DNA of 64,000 bases, taken from the NCBI GenBank assembly GCA_013426015.1, contig CP058998.1, forward strand, positions 434,001 through 498,000, given 5' to 3'. Numbering within the stretch: position 1 is the first letter of the stretch; the number at the start of each line of letters is the position of its first letter. This DNA comes from Candidatus Fermentimicrarchaeum limneticum. Lineage in GTDB: Archaea; Micrarchaeota; Micrarchaeia; Burarchaeales; Fermentimicrarchaeaceae. Positions 30,969-39,729 of this stretch are shown here, one piece after another. The translations under genes were made by a program, and so were the position numbers. A model generated the notes under the pieces. That model made no database searches, was not told where the DNA came from, and saw only the letters and a program-made list of their open reading frames with translations.

Positions 30969-31019
30969 TGGGAGCTGCCGGCTAAGGAAACTCGCTGGCA
31001 ACTCCCAACCCTTTCTTAA
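30969..31019. terminator. hairpin between convergent genes
   Basis: GGGAGCTGCCGGC and GCTGGCAACTCCC form a 13-base stem with two mismatches around an 11-base loop, followed by TTTCTTAAAAAAA. It sits between the 41-residue gene and the end of L12. A 26-codon frame with AGGAGG (from about 30940) overlaps it but is probably not coding. Confidence 0.5.
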
Positions 31020-31024
31020 AAAAA

Positions 31025-31318
31025 CTAACCGAACAGAGCTGAGAGTCCTGCCGCAGCCTCCTCCGCTGATGGCTTCTTCTCTTCCTTCTTCTCCTCTTTC
31101 TTTGCTTCCGGAGCTGCCTGCGCTGGAACAGCTGCAACTGGCATTGCCGCCTGCTTTATTGCATCTTCAATGTTGACGCCCTGCAGTGCGGAAACCAGTG
31201 CTTTTACTTTTGCCTGGTCAACCTGCATGCCAGACGCCACGACAACCTTTGCGACGTTGTCCTCGCTTATCGGCTGCTTCGCAGAATGCAGCAACATTGC
31301 CGCATACACATATTCCAT
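31025..31318 (-). CDS. rpl12: ribosomal protein L12 (P1/P2 type)
   Basis: 97 residues. [30 protein letters not shown] start, an Ala/Pro-rich hinge, and the acidic [10 protein letters not shown]...[11 protein letters not shown]-terminal tail that recruits translation factors. GGAGGT precedes the ATG at 31318. Last gene of the ribosomal block. Confidence 0.95.
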   Translation of the reverse strand: MEYVYAAMLLHSAKQPISEDNVAKVVVASGMQVDQAKVKALVSALQGVNIEDAIKQAAMPVAAVPAQAAPEAKKEEKKEEKKPSAEEAAAGLSALFG

Positions 31319-31334
31319 ACTATTACCTCCTGGT

Positions 31335-32174
31335 TCAAGCACCAACCTTTGATTTCAAGGCAGCTGCCTGTGCATTTGCCTTTGCAAGAATCAAACCAAT
31401 GACATCCTTCTCATAAATCTCTGCATTGAGCGCCAAACTTCTTGAATCCCTGTGCGCCTTCTGCAGCAGCAGGATGATGTTCTGCTTCGTCGGATATGCA
31501 ATGTTGAACGAAAGGTTCAATGCCTCTGAAGCGCATCTCCTCAGGTCTGCAAGAAGCTTTTCCTCGTCAACGTCAAGCACATCCTTCCCGTATACGATTC
31601 CTCCCTCTGAAGCCGCGAGAATGTTGAACATTACCTCAAAAGGTTCTATGCCGAGCTTCTGCAGCGCCTTTGCGGCCGCATCCGTTATCTTCTGCCCTGC
31701 CTTTGCAACCAAGGAATCGGTTGCAATCACTACTTTGCCTCCCTTTATCTGCGCATTCACACCGCCCTGCTTAAGCTCAGAAAGGACTGGACCGGGCGGC
31801 AGCGAGGTCTCACCTGCAGGTATCACAATCTCATATGGAGCCACCTGCCCCGGCTTTGCAGCAGCCTTTCCCTTGCTCTGCTTCACGAACTTGTAAAGCT
31901 GGAACGGGTTCATGTCGGTCATGACAAGAGCGGTAGGCCCGGTCATTATGTTTGTTAGCTCAGGCTCCTTTCCTGCCTGCTCAAGAGCCCTCTTTATCAA
32001 AGAATTCTTTGCAACGACAAGCTCTGCAGTGCCCCTCAGTTTCTTTCTTATAGCCTGCAGGTGCCTGTCAGGATAGTTGCGTATGTCAGCAACCGCAATA
32101 ACCTTGAATTTCTTTATCTTCTCCGCTAGGTTTGAGACGAATTCCTGCTTCTGCTTGAGGATTAACTCATTCAT
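31335..32174 (-). CDS. rpl10: ribosomal protein L10 (P0)
   Basis: About 279 residues. N-terminal rRNA-binding domain ([40 protein letters not shown]), the archaeal insertion ([32 protein letters not shown]), and C-terminal helices that bind L12 dimers. The start overlaps the L1 stop; GGTGAGTGAAAATG favours the ATG. The charged P0 tail seen in many archaea is absent; it ends AALKSKVGA. Confidence 0.93.
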   Translation of the reverse strand: MNELILKQKQEFVSNLAEKIKKFKVIAVADIRNYPDRHLQAIRKKLRGTAELVVAKNSLIKRALEQAGKEPELTNIMTGPTALVMTDMNPFQLYKFVKQSKGKAAAKPGQVAPYEIVIPAGETSLPPGPVLSELKQGGVNAQIKGGKVVIATDSLVAKAGQKITDAAAKALQKLGIEPFEVMFNILAASEGGIVYGKDVLDVDEEKLLADLRRCASEALNLSFNIAYPTKQNIILLLQKAHRDSRSLALNAEIYEKDVIGLILAKANAQAAALKSKVGA

Positions 32175-32176
32175 TT

Positions 32177-32809
32177 TCACTCACCAATTCTGTGCGGCTT
32201 TCCCATTGTAAGCTTTACATACATGGACTTCATCCTCTGCTCCCCTGTCTTTGCCTTCACTGCATCTAGAACGGCCTCGATGTTGTCGGCAAGCTCCTCC
32301 GCCGGCATGTTCTCCGTTCCCACAAGGCAGTGCACCACAGGCAGGTATTTGCCCTTGCTCTTCACTTTCACAACCTTCTTAGCCCTGTCGGCAGCCTCCT
32401 CCAGCTTCACCCCAATGAGTGGCTTGGGCAGCTTCCCCCTCGTCCCAAGTGTCTGACCGAGGTTCTTCGCAACGACAGCCATGAGGTTAGGCTGCGCAAG
32501 CAATTCGTAATCGAGAATGCTTTTCAGCTTCGCCTTGTCAGCGGCAAGCTTCGGTATCTCCTCGCTTGTTATGACAAGCAGTCCTGCCTTCTTTGCATCC
32601 ATTGCAACCTGTCCGTCTCCAAAAACCGCAACCTTCTGCTCCCTGCCCTTCCCTCTGGGGAGGACTATCTCGAGGTTGAGCCTGTTATCCTGCTTGTTGA
32701 AGTCGATGTCTCTGAAGTTGATTGCAAGCTCAACGCTCTGCGTGAACTTCCTTTTGCCCTTGTCTTCTAGAGCGCCGTTGAGTGCCTTTAGTATTTTCTC
32801 TCTTTCCAT
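32177..32809 (-). CDS. rpl1: ribosomal protein L1
   Basis: 210 residues with KRKFTQSVELAINFRDIDF, the RNA-binding IVLPRGKGREQKVAVFGDG, LGTRGKLPKPL and VHCLVGTENMPAEELADNIEAVLDAV. Coupled to L10 by overlapping stop and start. The leader has a CTGCT-TGT-AGCAG hairpin over the GGAGG site, a possible translational control element, since archaeal L1 is known to bind its own mRNA; this is inference. Confidence 0.95.
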   Translation of the reverse strand: MEREKILKALNGALEDKGKRKFTQSVELAINFRDIDFNKQDNRLNLEIVLPRGKGREQKVAVFGDGQVAMDAKKAGLLVITSEEIPKLAADKAKLKSILDYELLAQPNLMAVVAKNLGQTLGTRGKLPKPLIGVKLEEAADRAKKVVKVKSKGKYLPVVHCLVGTENMPAEELADNIEAVLDAVKAKTGEQRMKSMYVKLTMGKPHRIGE

Positions 32810-32881
32810 TTTACCCCTCCTGCTACAAGCAGTATAGCGGGAAAATGAGTGGAATTATTATGCCAAGTAAGGAATATAAAC

Positions 32882-34447
32882 TTATTGCTTCCTCCTTCCT
32901 TTAATTTTCTTTAGAAGCATGTAGCCCAGAATCAGGATGATTACTACGGGGATTATGAGGACTGCCAGCATGTAGGGAGGCATTTCAGTTATTTTTAGGA
33001 CTTTTAGCTTCAGAACCCCTTTTGGCGGTAGATAACCTTCCTTGCTTACCGTGAAGTTGAACTCGCCATCCTTGTCTGATTTTATGAAATTGCCATTCTC
33101 GTCCTTGTCCACGACTCCGTCCTCATCACCGATATAGGTTTTGCCGAATATTGTAATCTGCGGGTAGGGGACAGGGTTTCCGTCAGTGTCGTTAACCTGG
33201 AATGTTATCGGGAGTCCCACCACTACCTCAGCCGGGAAGGAGACTACAAGCCCCTTGGGCTGAGGCTTGCTCGTGAAGTGCACAACCGCCCTTGTATAGG
33301 GCGGCAACTCGATGTTGCCCGCCTTGTCAATACTTCTTGCCTCAAAGGTGTAATCGCCATGTTCCAGGGAGGAGGTATCCCAGGAGTAGTTCCAGCTGGA
33401 TGTTCCGGTCACGTTCTGCCAGTCCCCTCCCTCAACCCTGACCTGGACGTATTCTACCCCTGCATCAGCGTCTGAGCTGCCCTCGATTACGGAGGGAGAG
33501 TCGCTGACACTTATTGATTCTGAGGAGAATCCTGTGCGGATGGTTGATATCGCGTACAGCCTTCCGTCATATGAGCCTACGTAAAGCAAACCTCCCTTGA
33601 GTTTGGGAGTGGATATGACCCAGTTGCCGGTTTCGTACTTCCAGACTATTCTGCCGTTTGTATCAGCCGCGTATAGGTTGTCATCCGTAGTCCCGAAGTA
33701 TATTATTCCTGTTTCATTGCTGTAGTAAACCGATGACTGCGCCTCTGTTCCTGTCGAGATGTTCCAGATGCGGCTTCCGTCACCTGCAAAAACAGCATAG
33801 ACGTTGCCGTCCTTGCACGGGAAGTACAGCACATTCTGGGAGGAGATGGCAAAGCCGGATTGTATCTTGGCGGGGAAGCGCTGCTCCCATAGTTTGGTTC
33901 CATTGAAGGCGTTGAATGCGTAAAGCCTTCCCTCATCTGAGCTTATGTACGTAACCCAGTCTGACACGAGAGGCGATGACGAGAAACCCGTATAGGTTGT
34001 GTAGTTCCACAACATCCTTCCATCCGCTGCCTCTGATGCGTAGAGCTTGCCATCCGTCGAGGCGAAGTATACGATGTCATATGCAAATGCAGGTGAGGAG
34101 AGTATCTTGTCTTTTGTTTTGAAGCTCCATGCAAGAGTGCCGTTGAGCCATAGGGCGTAGAAGCTGTTGTCGTTGGAGCCGAAGAACACCATGTTCCGCG
34201 ATACAGCAGGTGAGGACTCTATCCTTCCAACCTTTCCATACTTCCATAATTCCTCTCCATCTGTCGCGTTTATTGCGTACAGATTGCCGTTCGCGGAACC
34301 CGCGAATACGGTGCCATCATAAAGCGCCGGGGATGCAACGATGTAGTCCCCGGTTGTAAAAGACCACTTTGCAACCCTGTCTTCGGCGGATGTGGGAATT
34401 GCTGAAAGCGTCATGCATAGCAGGAGCAAAACTATTCTGAATTTCAT
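32882..34447 (-). CDS. exported PQQ-type beta-propeller protein with C-terminal membrane anchor
   Basis: 521 residues. Signal peptide (IVLLLLCMTLSAIPTSA), then about seven PQQ-like blades with repeats such as GTVFAGSANGNLYAINATDGEELWKY, then Ig-like/CARDB-like sheets (RVEGGDWQNVTGTSSWNYSWDTSSLEHGDYTFEARSIDKAGN), and a C-terminal membrane segment (PYMLAVLIIPVVIILILGYMLL) with a KKIKGRRKQ tail. It faces outward and may bind a ligand or scaffold surface proteins. It sits between the L11 and L1 genes, which are normally adjacent. Confidence 0.85.
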   Translation of the reverse strand: MKFRIVLLLLCMTLSAIPTSAEDRVAKWSFTTGDYIVASPALYDGTVFAGSANGNLYAINATDGEELWKYGKVGRIESSPAVSRNMVFFGSNDNSFYALWLNGTLAWSFKTKDKILSSPAFAYDIVYFASTDGKLYASEAADGRMLWNYTTYTGFSSSPLVSDWVTYISSDEGRLYAFNAFNGTKLWEQRFPAKIQSGFAISSQNVLYFPCKDGNVYAVFAGDGSRIWNISTGTEAQSSVYYSNETGIIYFGTTDDNLYAADTNGRIVWKYETGNWVISTPKLKGGLLYVGSYDGRLYAISTIRTGFSSESISVSDSPSVIEGSSDADAGVEYVQVRVEGGDWQNVTGTSSWNYSWDTSSLEHGDYTFEARSIDKAGNIELPPYTRAVVHFTSKPQPKGLVVSFPAEVVVGLPITFQVNDTDGNPVPYPQITIFGKTYIGDEDGVVDKDENGNFIKSDKDGEFNFTVSKEGYLPPKGVLKLKVLKITEMPPYMLAVLIIPVVIILILGYMLLKKIKGRRKQ

Positions 34448-34519
34448 CCATCCACCGATTAATTATGGGTGTATTTAATATAAACGTATAAGGCGTCTGC
34501 GATTAAAATTAGAAATAAA

Positions 34520-35002
34520 TTAAGAGAGCAGCTTGTCGTGCTTCCCCTCATTCACTTCCTTGATTACTTCCTTGGCGCTCTTTCCCTCGCAGGTCACCCC
34601 CATGCTCACGCACGTGCCGAGCACCTCGTTCACTGCCTTCTTAATCCCTTTTGCGAGGCTGACCGATTCCTTCATTTTTGCAACCTTGACGACCTGCTGC
34701 ATTGTCAAATTTCCAATCACCTCTCCCTTTGCCTTCGCCCCTTTCTCAACGCCAATTTCCTTCTTTATGAGCGCGCTGCTGGGCGGCGTGCCCACCTCTA
34801 TCTCAAACTGCTTCGTTTCCTTGTCCACTATGACCTTCACGGGCATCTTCAGCCCCTCAAAGCTCTTCGTTTTTTCATTTATTGCTGCCACTATCTGCCC
34901 TATGTTCACGCCAAGCGGTCCCAGAGCAGGACCAAGAGGCGCCCCCAGGGTGGCTTTACCCCCATCAACAAGCGCTTGCACTGTTACTTTCAACTTCAAC
35001 AC
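34520..35002 (-). CDS. rpl11: ribosomal protein L11
   Basis: 160 residues: VDGGKATLGAPLGPALGPLGVNIGQIVAAINEKTKSFEGLKMPVKV, then TPPSSALIKKEIGVEKGAKAKGEVIGNLTMQQVVKVAKMK and GTCVSMGVTCEGKSAKEV. Binds the GTPase centre of 23S rRNA. It follows Spt5 by one base. Confidence 0.96.
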   Translation of the reverse strand: MLKLKVTVQALVDGGKATLGAPLGPALGPLGVNIGQIVAAINEKTKSFEGLKMPVKVIVDKETKQFEIEVGTPPSSALIKKEIGVEKGAKAKGEVIGNLTMQQVVKVAKMKESVSLAKGIKKAVNEVLGTCVSMGVTCEGKSAKEVIKEVNEGKHDKLLS

Positions 35003-35003
35003 C

Positions 35004-35444
35004 TCACTCTGCCTTCTTGTATATCTTCACAATATTGATTTTTATCGTTACAGGAATCGGAACTGCAACCTCGAGAAGTTCGACAGTAACCTCGTCCTTC
35101 GATTCGTCTATCTTTATTATCTTCGCCTTCTCCCCCTTGAACGGCCCGCTTACCAGCTCAACCACATCTCCCTTGGCTATCTGCAGCTTTGTCGTCCTAG
35201 TCTCAATGAGGGGCGCTATCTCCTCTATCCCCATGCTCTTGGACAGCACGCCCTTTATGTGCGGTATCTTCATGGCAGCCTGCCTTGCGACAACTTCGTC
35301 CTCAGCCTCGAGTATGAGGTAGCCTCTCATGTCCTCAAGCAGCGCGATTGCATAGATGGGAAGCCTGTCCTTTGTTATCTTGTTTTTCAGCACATCGGTG
35401 ACGACCTTCTCCTGCCCCGCTGTGACCCTGTAGACGAATATCAA
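35004..35444 (-). CDS. spt5: transcription elongation factor Spt5 (NusG)
   Basis: About 146 residues: NGN domain (YRVTAGQEKVVTDVLKNKI, IPHIKGVLSKSMGIEE) and a KOW domain (AKGDVVELVSGPFKGEKAKIIKIDESKDEVTVEL). Works with Spt4 on RNA polymerase for processivity. The start is TTG at 35444 after GAGGTGTGG; the SecE stop is 10 bases upstream. Confidence 0.92.
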   Translation of the reverse strand: MIFVYRVTAGQEKVVTDVLKNKITKDRLPIYAIALLEDMRGYLILEAEDEVVARQAAMKIPHIKGVLSKSMGIEEIAPLIETRTTKLQIAKGDVVELVSGPFKGEKAKIIKIDESKDEVTVELLEVAVPIPVTIKINIVKIYKKAE

Positions 35445-35454
35445 AACCACACCT

Positions 35455-35646
35455 CTATTTCTCAAGAAAACCGAATATGATCGTTATGGCGTAACCAAGC
35501 ACGCCTATTGCCACCATGCCCAGGGCGGTCACCCTGATGGTGGTGTAGAACTCATCCTGCGTTGGCCTGTAGCAGACCCTGAGCACTCTGAGCGCTTTCT
35601 GGATGAACTCGTTTACATCGTATCCAAGTATCTTCATTTCTGGCAC
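35455..35646 (-). CDS. secE: protein translocase subunit SecE (Sec61 gamma)
   Basis: 63 residues with an amphipathic helix (VNEFIQKALRVLRVCYRPTQDEFYTTIRVTALGM) and one C-terminal membrane segment (AIGVLGYAITIIFGFL). Standard position between FtsZ and Spt5 in archaea. It starts next to the FtsZ stop. Confidence 0.93.
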   Translation of the reverse strand: MPEMKILGYDVNEFIQKALRVLRVCYRPTQDEFYTTIRVTALGMVAIGVLGYAITIIFGFLEK

Positions 35647-36708
35647 CTATATTATTGAATCAAGATCGATATCAGGCGGCTCCGGCTTTACCTCAACCTT
35701 CTCGTAGTTGGGAAGCTTTGCGCCTGCTATGACAACAAGCACCTTCATCACGGCCTTGCTCAGGTCGGGTTCTACCCTCGCGCCCCAGATGATGTGGGAG
35801 TTGGGATGTATCCTCTTTGACAACTCCTCGACAACGAGCTCGGCCTCCCGCAGCGTCATGTCCGCCCCTCCCGTCACATTGACCAGCGCCTTATTTGCCT
35901 CTGAGATGTCGGTGTCAAGCAGCGGGCTGCTCAGCGCATTCTCGACCGCAGTTATGGCTCGCTCGTCAGGCTTGACGTTGGCATTGGATTCGCCAAACCC
36001 TATCACTGCGCAGCCGGCGTCCTTCAGGATGGTTCTCAAGTCGGCAAAATCGAGGTTGACCAATCCAACCTTTGTGATAAGCTCAGTTATCCCCTTCACC
36101 GAGCTTGAAAGAACCTCATCAGCAACCTTGAAGGCGGTGTTGAGCGGCAGGTCGGGTACTATCGCAAGCAGCTTGTCGTTCGGTATGACTATCACGGTGT
36201 CAACCTGCCTCTTGAGCTTGTTCAATCCCTCCAGTGCGTTCTGCCTCCTGACCCTGCCCTCCGAGATGAATGGAAGAGTGACGACAGAAATTGTGAGAGC
36301 ACCGAGGTTCTTTGCCTCCTCTGCAATTATGTGCGCGCTGCCCGTGCCAGTGCCCCCTCCTAGCCCGCAGGTGACGAAAACCATCTGTGAATTGGCGAGA
36401 AGCTTTCCAATCTCCTCCTTGCTCTCCTTCGCAGCCTCCTCCCCAACGGTAGGGTTGCTGCCCGCCCCCAGTCCTTTCGTGGTGTTCTTGCCAAGGAGAA
36501 GTTTCCTGTCAGCCTTAGTTTTCACAAGATGATGCGCGTCCGTGTTCATTGCTACGGTACTCACTCCTTCTATCCCAATCTCGAATATCCTGTTGAGAGT
36601 GTTGCAGCCTGCGCCACCGCTTCCAACCACGCATATCTTGGGCGCAGCGCTCTCTATGAACTTCAGCAGCTCCTCGTCATCCTTCGACAGAAATGATTGT
36701 TCAATCAA
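35647..36708 (-). CDS. ftsZ: cell division protein FtsZ
   Basis: 353 residues. N-terminal short helix, VVGSGGAGCNTLNRI, the tubulin signature GLGGGTGTGSAHIIAEEAKN (about 117-136), and the T7 loop NLDFADLRTIL. GTP-dependent polymer forming the division ring. The short C-terminal tail (KVEVKPEPPDIDLDSII) is acidic with a final hydrophobic patch, probably the anchor-binding peptide. First gene of the FtsZ-SecE-Spt5-L11 unit. Confidence 0.96.
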   Translation of the reverse strand: MIEQSFLSKDDEELLKFIESAAPKICVVGSGGAGCNTLNRIFEIGIEGVSTVAMNTDAHHLVKTKADRKLLLGKNTTKGLGAGSNPTVGEEAAKESKEEIGKLLANSQMVFVTCGLGGGTGTGSAHIIAEEAKNLGALTISVVTLPFISEGRVRRQNALEGLNKLKRQVDTVIVIPNDKLLAIVPDLPLNTAFKVADEVLSSSVKGITELITKVGLVNLDFADLRTILKDAGCAVIGFGESNANVKPDERAITAVENALSSPLLDTDISEANKALVNVTGGADMTLREAELVVEELSKRIHPNSHIIWGARVEPDLSKAVMKVLVVIAGAKLPNYEKVEVKPEPPDIDLDSII

Positions 36709-36809
36709 AGTATCCCCTCTTTGGATTATATGTGTTTTTATAATCTGTAAAGCTTTATATCCTTTCGGTTTTCACCTGTACAGATATGCTCAACCCAGGT
36801 TCATTGTTT

Positions 36810-36986
36810 TCAGGTCCATCTCTCAGCTGCCTTCTGCGACAGGAACCCGCGCATTGCGGCCTCTTCGGATTCCACCGTGAATGAGGTGGAAAGCTCGCTT
36901 CTACCGTTCCACTCTTTCCCCTCTCTCCTCATCGTAACTTCAGAGCAAAGAGCTTCACTGTCTGCTTCCCTGCGTGTTTCTATCAT
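36810..36986 (-). CDS. possible 58-residue protein upstream of ftsZ
   Basis: An ATG frame with no stop for 58 codons lies in the 310-base gap in front of ftsZ. The product is charged, with a probable strand (SELSTSFTVES) and a final helix (EEAAMRGFLSQKAAERW). No ribosome binding site is evident and no family is recognised. Between it and ftsZ a TATA-like TTTATAATC occurs near 36733-36745, a likely ftsZ promoter. Confidence 0.35.
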   Translation of the reverse strand: MIETRREADSEALCSEVTMRREGKEWNGRSELSTSFTVESEEAAMRGFLSQKAAERWT

Positions 36987-37024
36987 CAATATTCTTTTAA
37001 GTCCCGAGATTTAATAATGTGGGT

Positions 37025-37237
37025 ATGAAAAACGAGAGCATCAAGGCATGCCCCAGATGCGGCAGCGTCAGATTAAGGGCGCTCTCACTTCGGGAGGGCG
37101 GGATACCCGGCATTTCAGAAGTTTCGGGGCTGTTCTACTGCAATGACTGCGGGAAGCACGTGGTTCCGGTGATTTTTCAGAACATGAACGAGTACAGGAA
37201 ATTCCTGAAGGGGCTGGGAGGCAAAACCCATATTTAA
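37025..37237 (+). CDS. zinc-ribbon protein
   Basis: 70 residues with CPRCGSVRLRALSLREGG...SGLFYCNDCGKHVVPVIF, two CxxC knuckles around a beta-rich loop, as in small archaeal zinc ribbons that assist transcription or RNA processes. The ATG at 37025 is preferred. Function unknown. Confidence 0.65.
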   Translation: MKNESIKACPRCGSVRLRALSLREGGIPGISEVSGLFYCNDCGKHVVPVIFQNMNEYRKFLKGLGGKTHI

Positions 37238-37275
37238 ATAATGCTGGATGATAATTCATATGCGATGGTGGTAGT

Positions 37276-38196
37276 TTGCAGAGGGAAGTCGAGAAGATAA
37301 GGAAAGATATAAAGAGGCTCAGGATACAGGGAGCCAGGAATGTTGCAAAGGAAGCGGTTCGGGCAATGGGCATAATCGCCCGCAAGTCAAAAGCCAAGAG
37401 CAGGGAGGAGCTGGTGAACGAGTTGCTGGTTGCAGCGGACGAGCTGGCTTCCGCCAGGCCGACAGAGCCGATGCTCAGGAATGCGCTCAGGGCGTTGTTT
37501 GCAGAAGTCAGGAATAGCACCGGCGGAGTTGAGGAACTGAGGAAGCTTGTCGAAAGAGAGGAGATGGAGTACTTCAAGAGGATGAGGGAGAACGAGGAGA
37601 GAATGGAGGAATACGGCGCAAGGGAGCTTTCCGGAAGTTCAACAGTTCTGACTCACTGCCACAGCAGCTCTGTGGTTTCGATACTTAAGAGGGTAGACGA
37701 GCTGGGCAACGGAATTTCGGTGATATGCACTGAGACCAGGCCTAAGCTGCAGGGCCTCATAACTGCGAAGCAGCTGAGCAGCGCAGGTGTGAAGGTGACT
37801 CTGATAGTGGATTCTGCGGTAAGCCACTTCATCAAGGATGTTGACGCCGTGCTTGTCGGAGCGGATGCGATAACCAGCAGGGGCGACCTGGTAAACAAGA
37901 TAGGCACCGCAGGCATCGCAGTGATAGCACACGAGAACGGAGTGAGCATGTATTCTGCAGCAGAAACGTTCAAGTTTGACCCTTTGACTCTGTGGGGAGG
38001 GATTGAAAAGATAGAGGAGAGGAAGCCGGAAGAGGTAACAAACCCCAAGAAACTGAAGGGGGTTGAGATAAGGAATCCGGCCTTTGACGTGACTCCCGCG
38101 AGGTATCTGACTGCGTACATAACCGAGATGGGCGTCATACCGCCACAGAGCCTGCTGAATGTAATGTTAAAGGGAGGTATTGAGAAACTTTACTAG
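37276..38196 (+). CDS. ribose-1,5-bisphosphate isomerase (eIF2B-related)
   Basis: 306 residues. VLTHCHSSSVVSILKR, ICTETRPKLQGLITAKQLSSAGVKVTLIVDSAVSHFIKDVDAVLVGADAITSRGDLVNKIGTAGIAVIAHENGVSMYSAAETFKFDP and NPAFDVTPARYLTAYITEMG match the archaeal isomerase that turns ribose-1,5-bisphosphate into ribulose-1,5-bisphosphate, rather than methylthioribose-1-phosphate isomerase. It works right after AMP phosphorylase, the next gene (8 bases on). The start is TTG at 37276 after GGTGGT. Confidence 0.9.
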   Translation: MQREVEKIRKDIKRLRIQGARNVAKEAVRAMGIIARKSKAKSREELVNELLVAADELASARPTEPMLRNALRALFAEVRNSTGGVEELRKLVEREEMEYFKRMRENEERMEEYGARELSGSSTVLTHCHSSSVVSILKRVDELGNGISVICTETRPKLQGLITAKQLSSAGVKVTLIVDSAVSHFIKDVDAVLVGADAITSRGDLVNKIGTAGIAVIAHENGVSMYSAAETFKFDPLTLWGGIEKIEERKPEEVTNPKKLKGVEIRNPAFDVTPARYLTAYITEMGVIPPQSLLNVMLKGGIEKLY

Positions 38197-38204
38197 GTGG
38201 TTCT

Positions 38205-39725
38205 ATGGTTGAAAAAGGCTACATGCTAAGGGCCAGAATATTCGACATTGAAACAGGGAAGAACATTGTTGTGCTGAACGAGAGCGAGGCACAGGATATG
38301 GACATGTTCATAGGTGACAGGGTCATGCTGAAGATCGGGGACAGAAAATGCACCGCGATTGTGGATGTCAGCGACACGCTTGTCAAGAGAGGCGAGGTTG
38401 TGCTTTTCTCCGACACCTCCTTGGGAATAGGCACGAAGCACGGAGATATGATCGAGATCACCCCCACAAGCAACCCGGCTTCGATTGAGATAATAAAGAA
38501 GAAGATGGACGGCGGTGATTTGTGGGAGGGTGAGATAAAGACTGTCATTAACGAGATTATGGAGAACAAGCTCAGCGAGACGGAGCTGGCTTCCTTTGTC
38601 AGCGCGCTGTACATCCGAGGGCTGAGCAATGATGAAACTATTTACCTGACAAACGCGATTGTCGGTTCCGGAAGCACTCTTGATCTGGGGGTGCATCCCG
38701 TGGTGGACAAGCATTGCTCGGGCGGAGTTGCGGGGAACAGGACGACGATGATTCTGGCTCCGATAATAGCTGCGGCGGAATTGTACATACCGAAGACGTC
38801 TGCAAGGTCAATCACCTCACCTGCCGGAACAGCCGACACAATGGAGGTGCTGGCCCCGGTCACTTTCAAGCTTGATGAGATGGAGGAGATCGTGCTCAAA
38901 ACCCACGGATGCATTGTGTGGGGAGGCGCAATGGACCTGGCCGCAGCTGACGACAAGCTGATAAGGATAAGGAATTCGATGAGGCTGGACCCGAAGGGCG
39001 TCCTGCTGGCCAGCATACTCGCGAAGAAGAAGTCCGTGGGAGCGGAATACGTGGTGATAGACATACCAGTCGGAAGAGGAGCGAAGGTGGAGGACAGCAG
39101 GGTTGCCAAGGGGCTTGCCAAGGATTTCCTCGAGATTGGCGAGAAGCTGGGGATGAAGATAGAATGCTACATAACCGTTGGGAACGGTCCGATAGGAAAT
39201 GGGATGGGCCCGGCTCTTGAGGCAAGGGACGTCCTGAAAGTTCTGCAGGGGGAGGGCCCTTACGACCTTACCGAGAAGTCCCTGCTGCTTGCAGGTGCTC
39301 TTCTTGAGCTGTGCGGCAAGGTTGAGAAGGGGAGAGGTTACGCAGTCGCAAGCGATATCCTGAAGTCTGGAAAGGCCCTGGAGAAGATGAGGGAGATAAT
39401 AGGCGCGCAGGGGGGCAATCCCAAAGTCAGGGTGGAGGACATACCGATAGGCAGTTACAAGTCAGAGGTCAAGGCGCAGAAGGAGGGCAGGATACACCAC
39501 GTTGACAACAGGATGATATCAAGAATCGCAAGGGCTGCGGGCGCGCCGAAGAACAAGGGGGCAGGAGTGCTGATGCACGTGAAGCAGGGTGACAAGGTGA
39601 AGGTCGGTGACGTTCTGTTTGATATAATCGCTGAGAGCGAAACGAAGCTGAGCATGGCGCTTGAGGTTGCAGGCCAGCTTGAGGCAGTGGAGATGGAGAA
39701 GGTCATACTGAGCAAGATGGAGTGA
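38205..39725 (+). CDS. deoA: AMP phosphorylase
   Basis: 506 residues of the thymidine phosphorylase superfamily with the archaeal N-terminal extension (about 90 residues) that marks AMP phosphorylase. Motifs: VDKHCSGGVAGNRTTMILAPIIAAAELYIPKTSARSITSPAGTADTMEVLAPV, GGAMDLAAADDKLI, ANNG-like segment MKIECYITVGNGPIGNGMGPALEARDVL and the C-terminal KAQKEGRIHHVDNRMISRIARAAGAPKNKGAGVLMHVKQGD. Releases the base from AMP, giving ribose-1,5-bisphosphate. Third step (RuBisCO) is not in the window. Confidence 0.93.
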   Translation: MVEKGYMLRARIFDIETGKNIVVLNESEAQDMDMFIGDRVMLKIGDRKCTAIVDVSDTLVKRGEVVLFSDTSLGIGTKHGDMIEITPTSNPASIEIIKKKMDGGDLWEGEIKTVINEIMENKLSETELASFVSALYIRGLSNDETIYLTNAIVGSGSTLDLGVHPVVDKHCSGGVAGNRTTMILAPIIAAAELYIPKTSARSITSPAGTADTMEVLAPVTFKLDEMEEIVLKTHGCIVWGGAMDLAAADDKLIRIRNSMRLDPKGVLLASILAKKKSVGAEYVVIDIPVGRGAKVEDSRVAKGLAKDFLEIGEKLGMKIECYITVGNGPIGNGMGPALEARDVLKVLQGEGPYDLTEKSLLLAGALLELCGKVEKGRGYAVASDILKSGKALEKMREIIGAQGGNPKVRVEDIPIGSYKSEVKAQKEGRIHHVDNRMISRIARAAGAPKNKGAGVLMHVKQGDKVKVGDVLFDIIAESETKLSMALEVAGQLEAVEMEKVILSKME

Positions 39726-39729
39726 TTGG

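Noticed and set aside
34533-35480. A 315-codon plus-strand frame across L11 and Spt5
   Set aside because: It runs antisense through two certain ribosomal/transcription genes and has Ser/Phe/Pro-rich composition typical of antisense frames.
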